Below, in pieces: positions 15,655 through 23,465 of a stretch of DNA of 37,365 nucleotides. A program made the translations under genes and the position numbers. Position 1 is the stretch's first letter; every line of letters starts with the position of its first letter. The stretch lies in the NCBI GenBank assembly GCA_005879535.1, contig VBKI01000095.1:1-37365 (forward strand). Reading direction: 5' to 3'. Origin of the DNA: Deltaproteobacteria bacterium (GTDB taxonomy: Bacteria; Myxococcota; Myxococcia; Myxococcales; 40CM-4-68-19). Below the pieces are notes generated by a model. The model searched no databases. It was not told the origin of the DNA and saw only the letters and a program-made list of their open reading frames with translations.

Positions 15655-16548
15655 ATGGATGCGCATCGACTGGGTCTCATCTGCGCCACTCTCATCTTTC
15701 CGGCCGCGGCCACCTCGTCCTTCGCGGCGCTGCCAGCCCCGACTTCGTGTACCGGCTGCTGGCAGCCGCCTGTCGGAGCACGCTTGCAGTACCAGCTCCA
15801 GGGCGTGACCGCGTACGCATCGACCGGCGGCATCAACGTAGACATCACCGCCGTTCCTGCCGAAGGCGGATCCGCCGTCGCACCGGAGGTCTTCGACATC
15901 GACTTGTACGTCGACAGCGCCGTCAACGGCCGCATCGACGAGATGAACACCGCCGCGACGAGCGCCATCCACGCCAAGGGCGCGCGCGCGATCTGCTACC
16001 TGGACGCCGGCACCTGGGAGAACTGGCGTCCGGACGCGAACCAGTACCCGAGCGTCGTGCTCGGACGGAAGAACGGTTGGGCGGGTGAACGTTGGGTGGA
16101 CATCCGTCGCATCGACCTCCTCGGTCCGATCCTCGCGGCGCGCGCGCAGAAGTGCGTGCAGGCCGGCTTCGATGCCATCGAGTGGGACAACGTCGACGGC
16201 TATCAGAATCGTTCCGGGTTTCCGCTCACCGCGAACGATCAGCTGCAATTCAATGCGTACCTTGCCAACCTTGCGCACGGGGTCGGGCTCGCCGTCGGTC
16301 TCAAGAACGACGTCGGTCAGCTCTCGACCCTCAAGCCGTATTTCGATTTTGCCATGAATGAGCAATGCTTCCAGTACAACGAATGCAACTATCCCGCCCC
16401 TGGATTGCCGGACTGGACCGCGTCCGGAAAAGCGGTCTTCAACGTGGAGTACCGTTCCCTGCAGTGCGCGAAGGCCGACGCGTGGCAGTTCGGATCGATC
16501 CTCAAGAATACGAACCTTTACGACGTGCCGTGGACGCCCTGCCGGTAG
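15655..16548 (+). CDS. Secreted GH114-like endo-alpha-1,4-polygalactosaminidase
   Basis: A 297-residue product with a signal peptide of about 24 residues ending 'TSSFA'. The mature part has the TM1410/GH114 TIM-barrel pattern: an early 'FDIDLYVDSA' strand, 'AICYLDAGTWENWRPDANQYP' with the conserved Y-x-D-x-G-x-W-E, 'ERWVDIRRIDLL', then 'GFDAIEWDNVDGYQN' with the acidic residues expected at the active site, and 'AVGLKNDVGQ'. GH114 enzymes cut galactosamine-rich extracellular polysaccharides. It also has several Cys ('CTGCWQPP', 'EQCFQYNECNYP') that probably form disulfides, as expected outside the cytosol. It might degrade matrix of other microbes or remodel the cell's own matrix. A small lipoprotein gene follows 70 bases downstream. 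Confidence 0.85.
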   Translation: MDAHRLGLICATLIFPAAATSSFAALPAPTSCTGCWQPPVGARLQYQLQGVTAYASTGGINVDITAVPAEGGSAVAPEVFDIDLYVDSAVNGRIDEMNTAATSAIHAKGARAICYLDAGTWENWRPDANQYPSVVLGRKNGWAGERWVDIRRIDLLGPILAARAQKCVQAGFDAIEWDNVDGYQNRSGFPLTANDQLQFNAYLANLAHGVGLAVGLKNDVGQLSTLKPYFDFAMNEQCFQYNECNYPAPGLPDWTASGKAVFNVEYRSLQCAKADAWQFGSILKNTNLYDVPWTPCR

Positions 16549-16618
16549 CTTGGGGCGGCGCAGATGGACAAACATCTGCCCGAGCACGATGATTCAGCCC
16601 GCCAGCGATGGGGGGATC

Positions 16619-17038
16619 ATGAAAATCGGACTCGGGGTGATCTTCGCGACGGTGCTCGCGTGCGGTGGCGGAGACCTGAACACGGCGATGAACGGGAAGT
16701 GGGCTGGGCAGGCCACGCTCACGATCTCCGGAGAATCGCCGCAGACGATACCCGGCGGAGTGCAGGTCGCCGTGTCTGGACAGAACGCCGCGTTCACCGG
16801 CGTCTGCCTGGACGCGTCCGGTTCGGTCACCGCGCACGGCAGCGGCAACTCGGCCTCGTGGTCAGGGAGCCTTGTATGCCCGGCGGTTCAATTCACTTGC
16901 GGCCCCGTGGTCATGACGTTCCAGTCCGCATCCGCCACGTTGAACGGATCGACGATGAACGTGCAGGGCGCCGGCAATGCTGCCGGCTGCGGCCTCTCGA
17001 AGGGCTTCACGATCAGCCTCGCCGGCACCAAGCAATAG
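16619..17038 (+). CDS. Small secreted lipoprotein of unknown function
   Basis: A 139-residue product starting at the ATG at 16619 after a GGGGGAT tract. A short lipoprotein signal ends 'ATVLACGGG'. The mature part is a predicted all-beta domain, opening 'LNTAMNGKWAGQATLTISG' and rich in Ser, Gly and Ala. It has four Cys beyond the lipid Cys ('FTGVCLDASG', 'GSLVCPAV', 'FTCGPVVM', 'AAGCGLSKG') that may form two disulfides. The 'GKWAG' opening is reminiscent of small lipocalin-like or calycin folds, but I cannot assign a family. It may be co-transcribed with the glycosidase gene. Confidence 0.6.
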   Translation: MKIGLGVIFATVLACGGGDLNTAMNGKWAGQATLTISGESPQTIPGGVQVAVSGQNAAFTGVCLDASGSVTAHGSGNSASWSGSLVCPAVQFTCGPVVMTFQSASATLNGSTMNVQGAGNAAGCGLSKGFTISLAGTKQ

Positions 17039-17087
17039 ACTGCGAGGTCGTCTTCAACACCGAGGCGCACCCTTTCCGGCGCGTGCC

Positions 17088-18197
17088 TTAGGGAGTTTCG
17101 AGCCGCGAGAGCGCGAACGCGTACGCGCCGAGCGAGATGGCAGCGCTGGTTCCCAGGCGCGAGCGGCCCACGCCGGTACGCTTGTCGGGCTGGTACAGCG
17201 CCTTGCGGGTCGAGCCGGGCACCGCGACTTCGCGCCCGCCCTGGCGGAGGAACTCCTTGCGCCCGCGCGGATCGTCGAGGTCGAACGCGGTCAGCTCGAG
17301 CCGCGCGACGGTCTTGCCGTCCACCGTCCGCAACAGGCCGTTCAGCTCCGCGACGAGGGCGGGCATGAACAACGGGATGGCTTCGCTCATGCCGCCCCCG
17401 ATCACCACCAACCCGTCGATGATCGCGAGCGCCTGCGCGATCGCATCGCCCAGGACCTCGCCGAGCCGCCGGAACGCCTCGCCCGCCGCCTGGGCATCGC
17501 CCGGCGATTCGCCGCGAGCGATCGCCGCGATCTCGCGCGGCTGCGGCGCGGCGTCGAGCGGGATGCCGGTGCGCTGCGCGTATTCGCGGCGGACGGCCCG
17601 GATGCTGGCGCCCTCCTCCGCAAAGGCGTCCCGCACGTCGCGGTGGCGCAAGCTCCACACCTCTCCTGCCGCAGAGTTGTCGCCGAGCAACAGCCTGCCG
17701 TCGTGCACCACGCCGGCACCCAGACCGGTGCCGACAGTGAAGCCGATCAGATTCCGATGGCGGCGCGCGCTGCCCGCCTGCGCGAGCTGCTCGTTGACCC
17801 AAGGCAGGAAGCCTGCCAGCGCTTCGCCGTACGTGAACAGGTCGCCGTCGTTGTTGAGAAACACGGGAATGCCGTACCGGTCCTGCAGCATCGGCCCGAG
17901 AGCGACGCCGCCCCGGAACGCGGGCAGGTTGCCCAGATCGCCGATCACGCCGGCGGGATAGTCCGCGGGCCCGGGAAAGGCGAACGAGATCGCCGCGGCG
18001 TTCTTGCCCGTCGCCGCATGCACGGCGTCGAAGCCCGCCCGGACCTGTTCGAGGCATGCGTCCAGGTCGTCAGCGCGGGAGGGAAGCGTGAGGGGCTCGA
18101 GCAACAGCCGGCCGCTGCGCATCGCATTGAACGTGAACTTGGTGCCGCCGGCGTCCAGCGTGAGCACGACGCGTGGATCGCCGGACAGGACGCTCAC
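17088..18197 (-). CDS. ROK-like sugar kinase lacking the zinc motif
   Basis: A 369-residue product of the ASKHA fold. The phosphate-binding loop 'DAGGTK' is at 15-20, 'FAFPGPADY' at 72-80, the catalytic base is D117 in 'FLNNDGD', and the adenosine-loop motif 'GTGLGAG' is at 156-162. ROK proteins phosphorylate glucose, fructose, allose or amino sugars with ATP. The ROK zinc signature C-x-C-G-x2-G-C is absent: the region after 'GEVWSLRHRDV' contains no Cys. No helix-turn-helix domain precedes the kinase, so it is an enzyme rather than a NagC/XylR-type repressor. The GTG start at 18197 overlaps the stop of the upstream small ORF (GTGA), implying coupling. Substrate unknown. Confidence 0.8.
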   Translation of the reverse strand: MSVLSGDPRVVLTLDAGGTKFTFNAMRSGRLLLEPLTLPSRADDLDACLEQVRAGFDAVHAATGKNAAAISFAFPGPADYPAGVIGDLGNLPAFRGGVALGPMLQDRYGIPVFLNNDGDLFTYGEALAGFLPWVNEQLAQAGSARRHRNLIGFTVGTGLGAGVVHDGRLLLGDNSAAGEVWSLRHRDVRDAFAEEGASIRAVRREYAQRTGIPLDAAPQPREIAAIARGESPGDAQAAGEAFRRLGEVLGDAIAQALAIIDGLVVIGGGMSEAIPLFMPALVAELNGLLRTVDGKTVARLELTAFDLDDPRGRKEFLRQGGREVAVPGSTRKALYQPDKRTGVGRSRLGTSAAISLGAYAFALSRLETP

Positions 18198-18346
18198 GCC
18201 GCCGTCCGAAGGGCAAGCGCGACGATCGCCATGCATGGCAAGCCGAACCCGCAGGCCACGACGCCGAGGAGTGCCATCGGTCCCATCGCGTCGCCGACGC
18301 CCATGACGAAGAACGTCATGAAGACGGGAAGCGTCCGCGGCCGCAT
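18194..18346 (-). CDS. 50-residue hydrophobic ORF coupled to the ROK kinase; possible remnant of a sugar transporter
   Basis: The ATG at 18346 opens a 50-codon frame ending in a TGA that shares GTGA with the kinase start. The product has two hydrophobic stretches: 'PVFMTFFVMGVGDAMGPMALL' and 'VVACGFGLPCMAIVALAL'. The first resembles the opening helix of major-facilitator sugar transporters, where an 'FxVMGxxDAxGP' pattern is common. A transporter gene with a large internal deletion would fit its position before a sugar kinase. It could also be a genuine two-helix small protein. No ribosome site is evident, so translation is uncertain. Confidence 0.4.
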   Translation of the reverse strand: MRPRTLPVFMTFFVMGVGDAMGPMALLGVVACGFGLPCMAIVALALRTAA

Positions 18347-18439
18347 TGCGCGTGAGCGTAGCGCAGGAAAAGTCGGAAGTCCTTCCGTTGCCGAATTCCC
18401 CGGCGGTGGTCACCGTTCTTTCAAACCGGGGGGACGGGC

Positions 18440-20464
18440 ATGGGTGTGCGCATCGGGGCGCTTCTCGTGGCGCTCCTGTCGGTTGCTTGCGGTCCCTCCG
18501 TCGTCGGCGGCACGTCGGAGGTGACGCCGCCCGTCATCACCATCGGCGTGGCCCCGCCCAAGGCTGCCCTCCAGGTCGGCAAATCTGCCCAGTTCAGCGC
18601 CACCGTGACGGGCTCGTCGGACAAGGCCGTGATCTGGTCCGTCCGCGAAGCCGGGGGAGGCTCCGTGACGGGCGATGGTCTCTACAGCGCTCCTTCCTCC
18701 GCCGGCGTGTTCCATCTCGCCGCGGCGAGCCACGCGGATCCGAAGCAGATCGCCGAGGCGGAGATCACCGTCACGACGGGCGCGCCGGCGATTTCCGTTT
18801 CCATCGAACCAGCGCGAGTGACTCTCGTGGCGGGAGCCACCGCCCGCTTCCGTGCCACGATCACGGGCAGCGCCGACGGCGCCGTCACCTGGTCGGCGCC
18901 GGACGGCGGAACCGTGGACAGCGCCGGGCTCTTCACCGCGCCAAAGGCCGCCGGCACTTTCCGTGTCGTCGCGGCCGCCCATGCCGATCCGGGCAAGACG
19001 GCCACTGCGACGGTGGAAGTGTCGCTGCAGTCGGCGATCGCGGTCTCGATCTCGCCGGCAGCCTTCACCGTGCAAACGGGCGGTGCGCAGGCGTTGGCAG
19101 CCACCGTTACCGGCACGGACGACAGCCTCGTGACGTGGTCGTTGCAAGAGACCGGCGGCGGCACCGTGAATGCGGCCGGAATCTATGTCGCGCCGCAGAT
19201 CGCCGGGACCTTCCACATCGTGGCGACGAGCCACGCCGACCCCACCCGCACCGCCGTCGCCGTCGTAACGGTCGTTGCGGCGCCGCGATCGATCGCCATC
19301 TCCCCGCAGACGGCGAGGGTCGCACCGGGCGGGAACGTCCAGTTCCAGGCCACCGTCAGTGGCATGACCGACGGGCGCGTCCAGTACTCCGCCGACGCCG
19401 GTACGGTCGACCGGGCAACCGGGTTCTGGACTGCGCCGCCGTCCGAAGGCACCTTCCATGTCACCGCGCAAAGCGTCGCGGACCCGTCGCTCCAGGCCGT
19501 CGCCGTCATCACCGTCGCCCGTAGCACGACGGTCACCGTGAAGATCCGGTCCAACTCGATTTTCCTCGGCCCGGGCGACGTCACCTCGATCGAGGTCGAC
19601 GTCACGGGCGCCGCCGATCGTTCGGTGACCTGGTCGATCCGCGAAAGTCCGGCGGGTGGCGCGATCGATCAGAGCGTCTCTCCCGCCCGCTACAGCGCGC
19701 CCGTCGCCGAAGGTGTCTTCCACGTCGTCGCGACCAGCAATGCGGACCCGACGGCGTCGGACGTCGCGACGATTACCGTCTCCTTGAACCTGCGCGACGG
19801 CGGAGGTCCGGTTGCCGCGGCCATCCACGCCTACGCAATCTGGTGGGGCAATCCCACCTCGTTTCCGTCCGACGAGAAGGACGCCGTCGAGTCGTTCCTC
19901 GGGACCATCGGCGGATCGTCCTATCTGGCCATCGCGGACCAGTATCTGCGCGGCGCCAAGGCGACGGTCAGCTTCACTTCGAGCCTTGTCGACACTTCAA
20001 CCCCACCGGACGGGGCGGCAGGATCCTCTGAGCTGAATCAAGAGGTCTGCGGCCAGATCGCCGCGCAAGGGCAGAAGCCGGACCCGCTCGGCATGTATTT
20101 CGTCTTCACCCCGAGCGTTCCGCCCGGACTGAACGTGTGCGCCTTCCACAGCTGGACGACGTGCGACGACACCAAGGTCCTCTACGCGTTCATGCCCAGC
20201 CCGACGAACTACGTCTTCTGCAATTCACTCCGGAGCCTCGGGTGCAACACCCATTCGTCGCTGACGCAATCGGTGGTGAACTACCTCGCGCACGAGCTGA
20301 TGGAGGCGATCACCGACCCCTTCGGAAACGCCTGGACCGGGCCGGGCAACGAGATCGGCGACAAGTGCAACGCCGTGTTCGACCACTGCGTCTCGCTGGC
20401 GGGCGCGAAGTGGCAGATCCAGGAACAGTGGTCCAACGCCGCCCACGCCTGCGTGCAGGAGTAG
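18440..20464 (+). CDS. Ig-repeat lipoprotein with C-terminal EXORDIUM/Phi-1-like domain
   Basis: A 674-residue product. A signal peptide ends in the lipobox 'LSVACGP'. Five Ig-like repeats of about 80 residues follow (roughly 33-111, 116-195, 197-277, 281-358 and 361-445), each with 'F-A-V-G-D--V-WS ... G-Y-AP--AG-FHV-A-S-ADP'. The C-terminal domain (455-674) begins 'AYAIWWGN' and contains 'AHELMEAITDPFGNAW' (H618), then 'GDKCNAVF' and 'WQIQEQWSNAAHAC'. This agrees with plant EXORDIUM / phosphate-induced protein 1, in which an 'AHE(I/L)-E--T(N/D)P--NAW' block is the hallmark. The H-E-x-x-E pattern might bind a metal; catalysis is unproven. A second copy of this domain is encoded at 22539. Likely a surface-exposed lipoprotein. 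Confidence 0.75.
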   Translation: MGVRIGALLVALLSVACGPSVVGGTSEVTPPVITIGVAPPKAALQVGKSAQFSATVTGSSDKAVIWSVREAGGGSVTGDGLYSAPSSAGVFHLAAASHADPKQIAEAEITVTTGAPAISVSIEPARVTLVAGATARFRATITGSADGAVTWSAPDGGTVDSAGLFTAPKAAGTFRVVAAAHADPGKTATATVEVSLQSAIAVSISPAAFTVQTGGAQALAATVTGTDDSLVTWSLQETGGGTVNAAGIYVAPQIAGTFHIVATSHADPTRTAVAVVTVVAAPRSIAISPQTARVAPGGNVQFQATVSGMTDGRVQYSADAGTVDRATGFWTAPPSEGTFHVTAQSVADPSLQAVAVITVARSTTVTVKIRSNSIFLGPGDVTSIEVDVTGAADRSVTWSIRESPAGGAIDQSVSPARYSAPVAEGVFHVVATSNADPTASDVATITVSLNLRDGGGPVAAAIHAYAIWWGNPTSFPSDEKDAVESFLGTIGGSSYLAIADQYLRGAKATVSFTSSLVDTSTPPDGAAGSSELNQEVCGQIAAQGQKPDPLGMYFVFTPSVPPGLNVCAFHSWTTCDDTKVLYAFMPSPTNYVFCNSLRSLGCNTHSSLTQSVVNYLAHELMEAITDPFGNAWTGPGNEIGDKCNAVFDHCVSLAGAKWQIQEQWSNAAHACVQE

Positions 20465-20486
20465 TATCCGGGCGGGGCATGCCGCC

Positions 20487-21680
20487 ATGAACAAATTCCT
20501 CGTCGCGGGTCTCTTTCTCGCCGTCTCCGCTCAGGCGCAGCAGAATCAGCAGCCTCCGCCGGCGTACTTGCAGGGAAGGCCGCCGGAGATGGCCGACTCG
20601 AAGCAGGCTCCTCATCCGCCGAAGATGACGGAGACGCCGCCGGAGGAAATCCCGCTCGATCGGATCAAGGTGCCTTCGGGATTCGAGGTGGAGCTGTGGG
20701 CGCACGGCCTGCCAGGCGGAAGGGCGATGGCCCGCGGCGCGAAGGGGAAGATCTACGTCGGCACCCGGTCGATCGGCCGCGTCTACGAGGTCAGCGACCT
20801 GGGCGAGAGGAGGACGGTGCGGATCGTCGCCGAGAAGTTGACCCAGCCCGCCGGCGTCGCCTTTGCCGACGGATCGCTGTACGTGGCGGCGATCGACAAG
20901 ATGCTGCGGTACGACGGCATCGAGGACAAGCCCGACGTCCAGCCCGTCGACCTCACGGCCCGGTTCGCCTTCCCGCCGCTGCAGCACCACAACTGGAAGT
21001 ACATCGCCTTCGGTCCCGACAAGAAGCTGTACGTGCCCTTCGGCGCGCCCTGCAACATCTGCGAGCCACCGCAGGAGTACGCGCAGATCCGGCGGTACAA
21101 CGCGGATGGTTCGGGAATGGAGGTGATCGCGCGCGGGATCCGCAATTCGCTCGGATTCGACTGGCACCCGCAAACGCACGAGCTGTGGTTCACCGACAAC
21201 GGCCGCGACTGGATGGGAGAGGAAGGTCCCGAGGACGAGCTGAACCGCGTCTCCAAGCCGGGTCTCGACTTCGGATTTCCGTACTGCCATGCGAAGGGCA
21301 TGCCCGACGCTCAGATCAAGCGGAAGGATCCGTGCAAGGGAGTGACGCTCCCCGTCGCGCTCCTCGGCCCGCACGCCACGGCGCTCGGCATGCTCTTCTA
21401 CACCGGAGGGATGTTTCCGCCGGCGTACCGCAACCTCATCTTCGTCGCGCGCAAGGGTTCCTGGAACCGCACGCGCCTCTTCGGGTACGACGTCGTGACC
21501 GTGAAGGTCGATGCGGACGGCAGGAATGCGCAGGTGACACCGTTCATGACCGGATTCCTGGACGCCGCCGGCAACAAGTTCTGGGGACGGCCGGCTTACG
21601 TACTGCAGATGCCCGACGGCGCCCTGCTCGTGTCCGACGAACAGAACGGCGCGATCTATCGCGTGCGGCATCGGAAATAG
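20487..21680 (+). CDS. Secreted sorbosone-dehydrogenase-type beta-propeller (glucose/sorbosone dehydrogenase family)
   Basis: A 397-residue product with a signal peptide ending 'VSAQAQQ' and a Pro/Gln-rich linker to about residue 60. The propeller starts 'IKVPSGFEVELWAHGLPGGRAMARGAKGKIYVGTR', typical of the L-sorbosone dehydrogenase / PQQ-dependent sugar dehydrogenase family. It includes 'QPAGVAFADGSLYVAAID', 'HHNWKYIAFGPDKKLYVPFGAPCNIC', 'GIRNSLGFDWHP', 'WFTDNGRDWMG' and the closing 'DGALLVSDEQNGAIYRV'. Relatives oxidise sugars or aldose-like substrates using PQQ in the periplasm; some bind no PQQ. No PQQ synthesis gene is in view. It starts 22 bases after the EXORDIUM-like gene and is followed within 16 bases by the DUF190 gene, so co-transcription is likely. 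Confidence 0.85.
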   Translation: MNKFLVAGLFLAVSAQAQQNQQPPPAYLQGRPPEMADSKQAPHPPKMTETPPEEIPLDRIKVPSGFEVELWAHGLPGGRAMARGAKGKIYVGTRSIGRVYEVSDLGERRTVRIVAEKLTQPAGVAFADGSLYVAAIDKMLRYDGIEDKPDVQPVDLTARFAFPPLQHHNWKYIAFGPDKKLYVPFGAPCNICEPPQEYAQIRRYNADGSGMEVIARGIRNSLGFDWHPQTHELWFTDNGRDWMGEEGPEDELNRVSKPGLDFGFPYCHAKGMPDAQIKRKDPCKGVTLPVALLGPHATALGMLFYTGGMFPPAYRNLIFVARKGSWNRTRLFGYDVVTVKVDADGRNAQVTPFMTGFLDAAGNKFWGRPAYVLQMPDGALLVSDEQNGAIYRVRHRK

Positions 21681-21696
21681 CAGTCGCGGAGGAAGC

Positions 21697-22404
21697 ATGG
21701 AGCAGCGGCCCGCGAAACGGCTCGTCGTCTACGTGGGAGAGAACCAGCGGTGGCACCACAAGCCGCTGTGGCGCGAGGTGGTGGACGTGTGCCGGAAGCA
21801 CGGGCTCGCCGGGACGACGGCCACCAAGGGAATCGTCGGATTCGGGCACTCCGGAAAGGTCCACGAGGACCTGACCCCGGAGGTGATGCCGGATCTGCCG
21901 ATCACCATCGAGGCGATCGACGACGCGGAGAAAATCGACCGCGCCCTGCCCGATCTCGATCTCGTCGTCGAGGACGGTCTGATCGCGGTCCAGGACATGC
22001 AGGTCATCAAGGCGAGGCCGCGCTCGTCGAGGGGGGAGGCCGCGCGCGTGCCACACCAGAAGCTCACCGGCAAGGCCAAGATGCTTCGCGTCCACATCGG
22101 CGCGAACGACACCTGGGAGGGCGAGCCGCTGCATCTCGCGCTGGTGAAACGCTTTCACCAGCTCGACCTCGCTGGAGCGACGGTCTACCGCGGGCTCGAG
22201 GGCTACGGCGCAACCGGCCGCATCCATCGCCAGGCCGTCTTCCGATCCGGCGACGAGCCAATCACGGTGGTGGTCGTGGATGCGGCGGAGAAGATCGAGA
22301 AGGCGTTGCCGTACCTGGATCAGATGGTCGGCAGCGGGCTCGTGGCCATCTCCGACGTCGACGTGATCATCTACCGCGAGGCTGTCGCGGCTGCCTCGCG
22401 TTGA
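21697..22404 (+). CDS. Tandem double DUF190 (PII-like) protein
   Basis: A 235-residue cytosolic product with GGAGGA before the ATG. Two DUF190 domains sit in one chain: residues 8-105 ('RLVVYVGENQRWHHKPLWREVVDVCRKHGLAGTTATKGIVGFG...') and 128-228 ('MLRVHIGANDTWEGEPLHLALVKRFHQLDLAGATVYRGLEGYG...'). A basic linker with 'RPRSSRGEA' joins them. DUF190 proteins are about 110 residues, form PII-like trimers and often sit beside fluoride channel or carbon-storage genes. None of those neighbours is present here. A fused pair could form a pseudo-hexameric ring or use one half as a regulator. Ligand unknown. Confidence 0.85.
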   Translation: MEQRPAKRLVVYVGENQRWHHKPLWREVVDVCRKHGLAGTTATKGIVGFGHSGKVHEDLTPEVMPDLPITIEAIDDAEKIDRALPDLDLVVEDGLIAVQDMQVIKARPRSSRGEAARVPHQKLTGKAKMLRVHIGANDTWEGEPLHLALVKRFHQLDLAGATVYRGLEGYGATGRIHRQAVFRSGDEPITVVVVDAAEKIEKALPYLDQMVGSGLVAISDVDVIIYREAVAAASR

Positions 22405-22453
22405 CCTCTGCGGGAGTGGCGCCCTGCACGACGATGAGGGTACGGGCAACGGA

Positions 22454-22520
22454 CGAATGGCCGATGCGCATCGCCGCGCAAGCGTGTCGTAGTCCGCGCA
22501 CCCGGCCAGCCGGCCATTCG
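22454..22520 (+). promoter_or_regulatory. Structured 5' leader of the second EXORDIUM-like gene
   Basis: CGAATGGCCG (22454-22463) and CGGCCATTCG (22511-22520) are perfect inverted copies 47 bases apart, and CGATGCGCATCG (22462-22473) is a 12-bp palindrome nested at the 5' arm. The whole can fold as a long closing stem with inner hairpins just before the ribosome site GAGGGG (22525-22530) of the gene at 22539. A leader that controls translation or a regulator site are both possible. It matches no riboswitch class I recognise. Confidence 0.4.
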
Positions 22521-22538
22521 CATCGAGGGGAAAAAACA

Positions 22539-23465
22539 ATGAAGCGTCTCGCAGTGGTCTTCCTGGCCGCAGTCGCGGCTTGCGGCGGCACCGAGTCGAT
22601 CGACACCACGACGTCCAATCTGGAAAACAGGGCGGATCGCGGTCAGCCCGAGCCGCCGATGGCGGGAATCCATTGGGCGCGCGGACAGGCGAAGGCGCAT
22701 GGCGGCGGTTCGCCCGACCTGCTCTACCACGGCGGTCCGGTGCTCACGCAGCAGTCCGGCGGCGCCGCGGCAGTGACTCCCATCTTCTGGGGCACCGGCT
22801 GGTCCAGCGACGGACAGAACAAGAAGGGTTGGGTCGACACCTTCTATAAGGGAATGAGCAGCTCCAGCTACGAGTCGACGAACACCGAGTACACGCAGTC
22901 GGGCGGCGCACACGTCGGGACGAGCTTCTCCGTCAACGCCGGCCTGACGGACCTGAGCGCGGCTCCGCGGAACGGCAACAAGACCGGCCCCATCCTCGCC
23001 GAGGTCTGCAAGATGATCCCGACGCCCGTGGCCAACGGGTATTACCCCGTCTACACCGACCTGCCGCGCGGACACGCTGGCTTCTGCGCATGGCACAGCG
23101 CGGGAACCTGCAATGGCGTGAGCGTGCAGTTCGCGTTCTTCTTCGATCTGGACGGCGACCCGGGCTGCGATCCGGAATCTCCGGCCACTTCGTACTCGCA
23201 GGGGGTCGCGGCGCTGGCCAACGTCAGCGGCCATGAGCTCTCCGAGGCGCTCACCGACCCGCATCTGAACGCCTGGTACGACGCAAACGGCGCCGAGAAC
23301 TCCGACAAGTGCGCGTGGACCTTCGGCGCGCAGCTGTTGACCTTCACCAACCGCTCGCAGTGGAAGGTCCAGGGCAACTGGTCGAACAGCGGCTACGACG
23401 GCAACCGCGGCTACAGCGATCCGGCCAAGGGGTTCGTCCGCGGCTGCGTCGACGGAACCAATTAG
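22539..23465 (+). CDS. EXORDIUM/Phi-1-like lipoprotein
   Basis: A 308-residue product; GAGGGG precedes the ATG at 22539. The lipobox 'AVAACGG' places the lipid on C15. After a short linker, the EXORDIUM-like domain runs from about residue 60: 'DLLYHGGPVLTQQSGGAAAVTPIFWG' and 'WSSDGQNKKGWVDTFYKGM' match the plant family's 'Y-HGG-V' and 'W-G--W...Q---I--F' elements. 'SGHELSEALTDPHLNAWYD' (H232, E233) is the family hallmark, then 'SDKCAW' and 'WKVQGNWSNSGYDGNRGY'. Plant members are cell-wall growth proteins; bacterial members are largely uncharacterised. The domain is shared with the gene at 18440 but without Ig repeats. Its stop overlaps that of the convergent RelE-like gene by three bases. Confidence 0.8.
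   Translation: MKRLAVVFLAAVAACGGTESIDTTTSNLENRADRGQPEPPMAGIHWARGQAKAHGGGSPDLLYHGGPVLTQQSGGAAAVTPIFWGTGWSSDGQNKKGWVDTFYKGMSSSSYESTNTEYTQSGGAHVGTSFSVNAGLTDLSAAPRNGNKTGPILAEVCKMIPTPVANGYYPVYTDLPRGHAGFCAWHSAGTCNGVSVQFAFFFDLDGDPGCDPESPATSYSQGVAALANVSGHELSEALTDPHLNAWYDANGAENSDKCAWTFGAQLLTFTNRSQWKVQGNWSNSGYDGNRGYSDPAKGFVRGCVDGTN

Noticed and set aside
21750-23465. 571-residue frame joining the DUF190 region to the EXORDIUM-like gene
   Set aside because: The upstream half is a shadow of the DUF190 frame. The real gene starts at the ATG at 22539 with a ribosome site and a lipobox.
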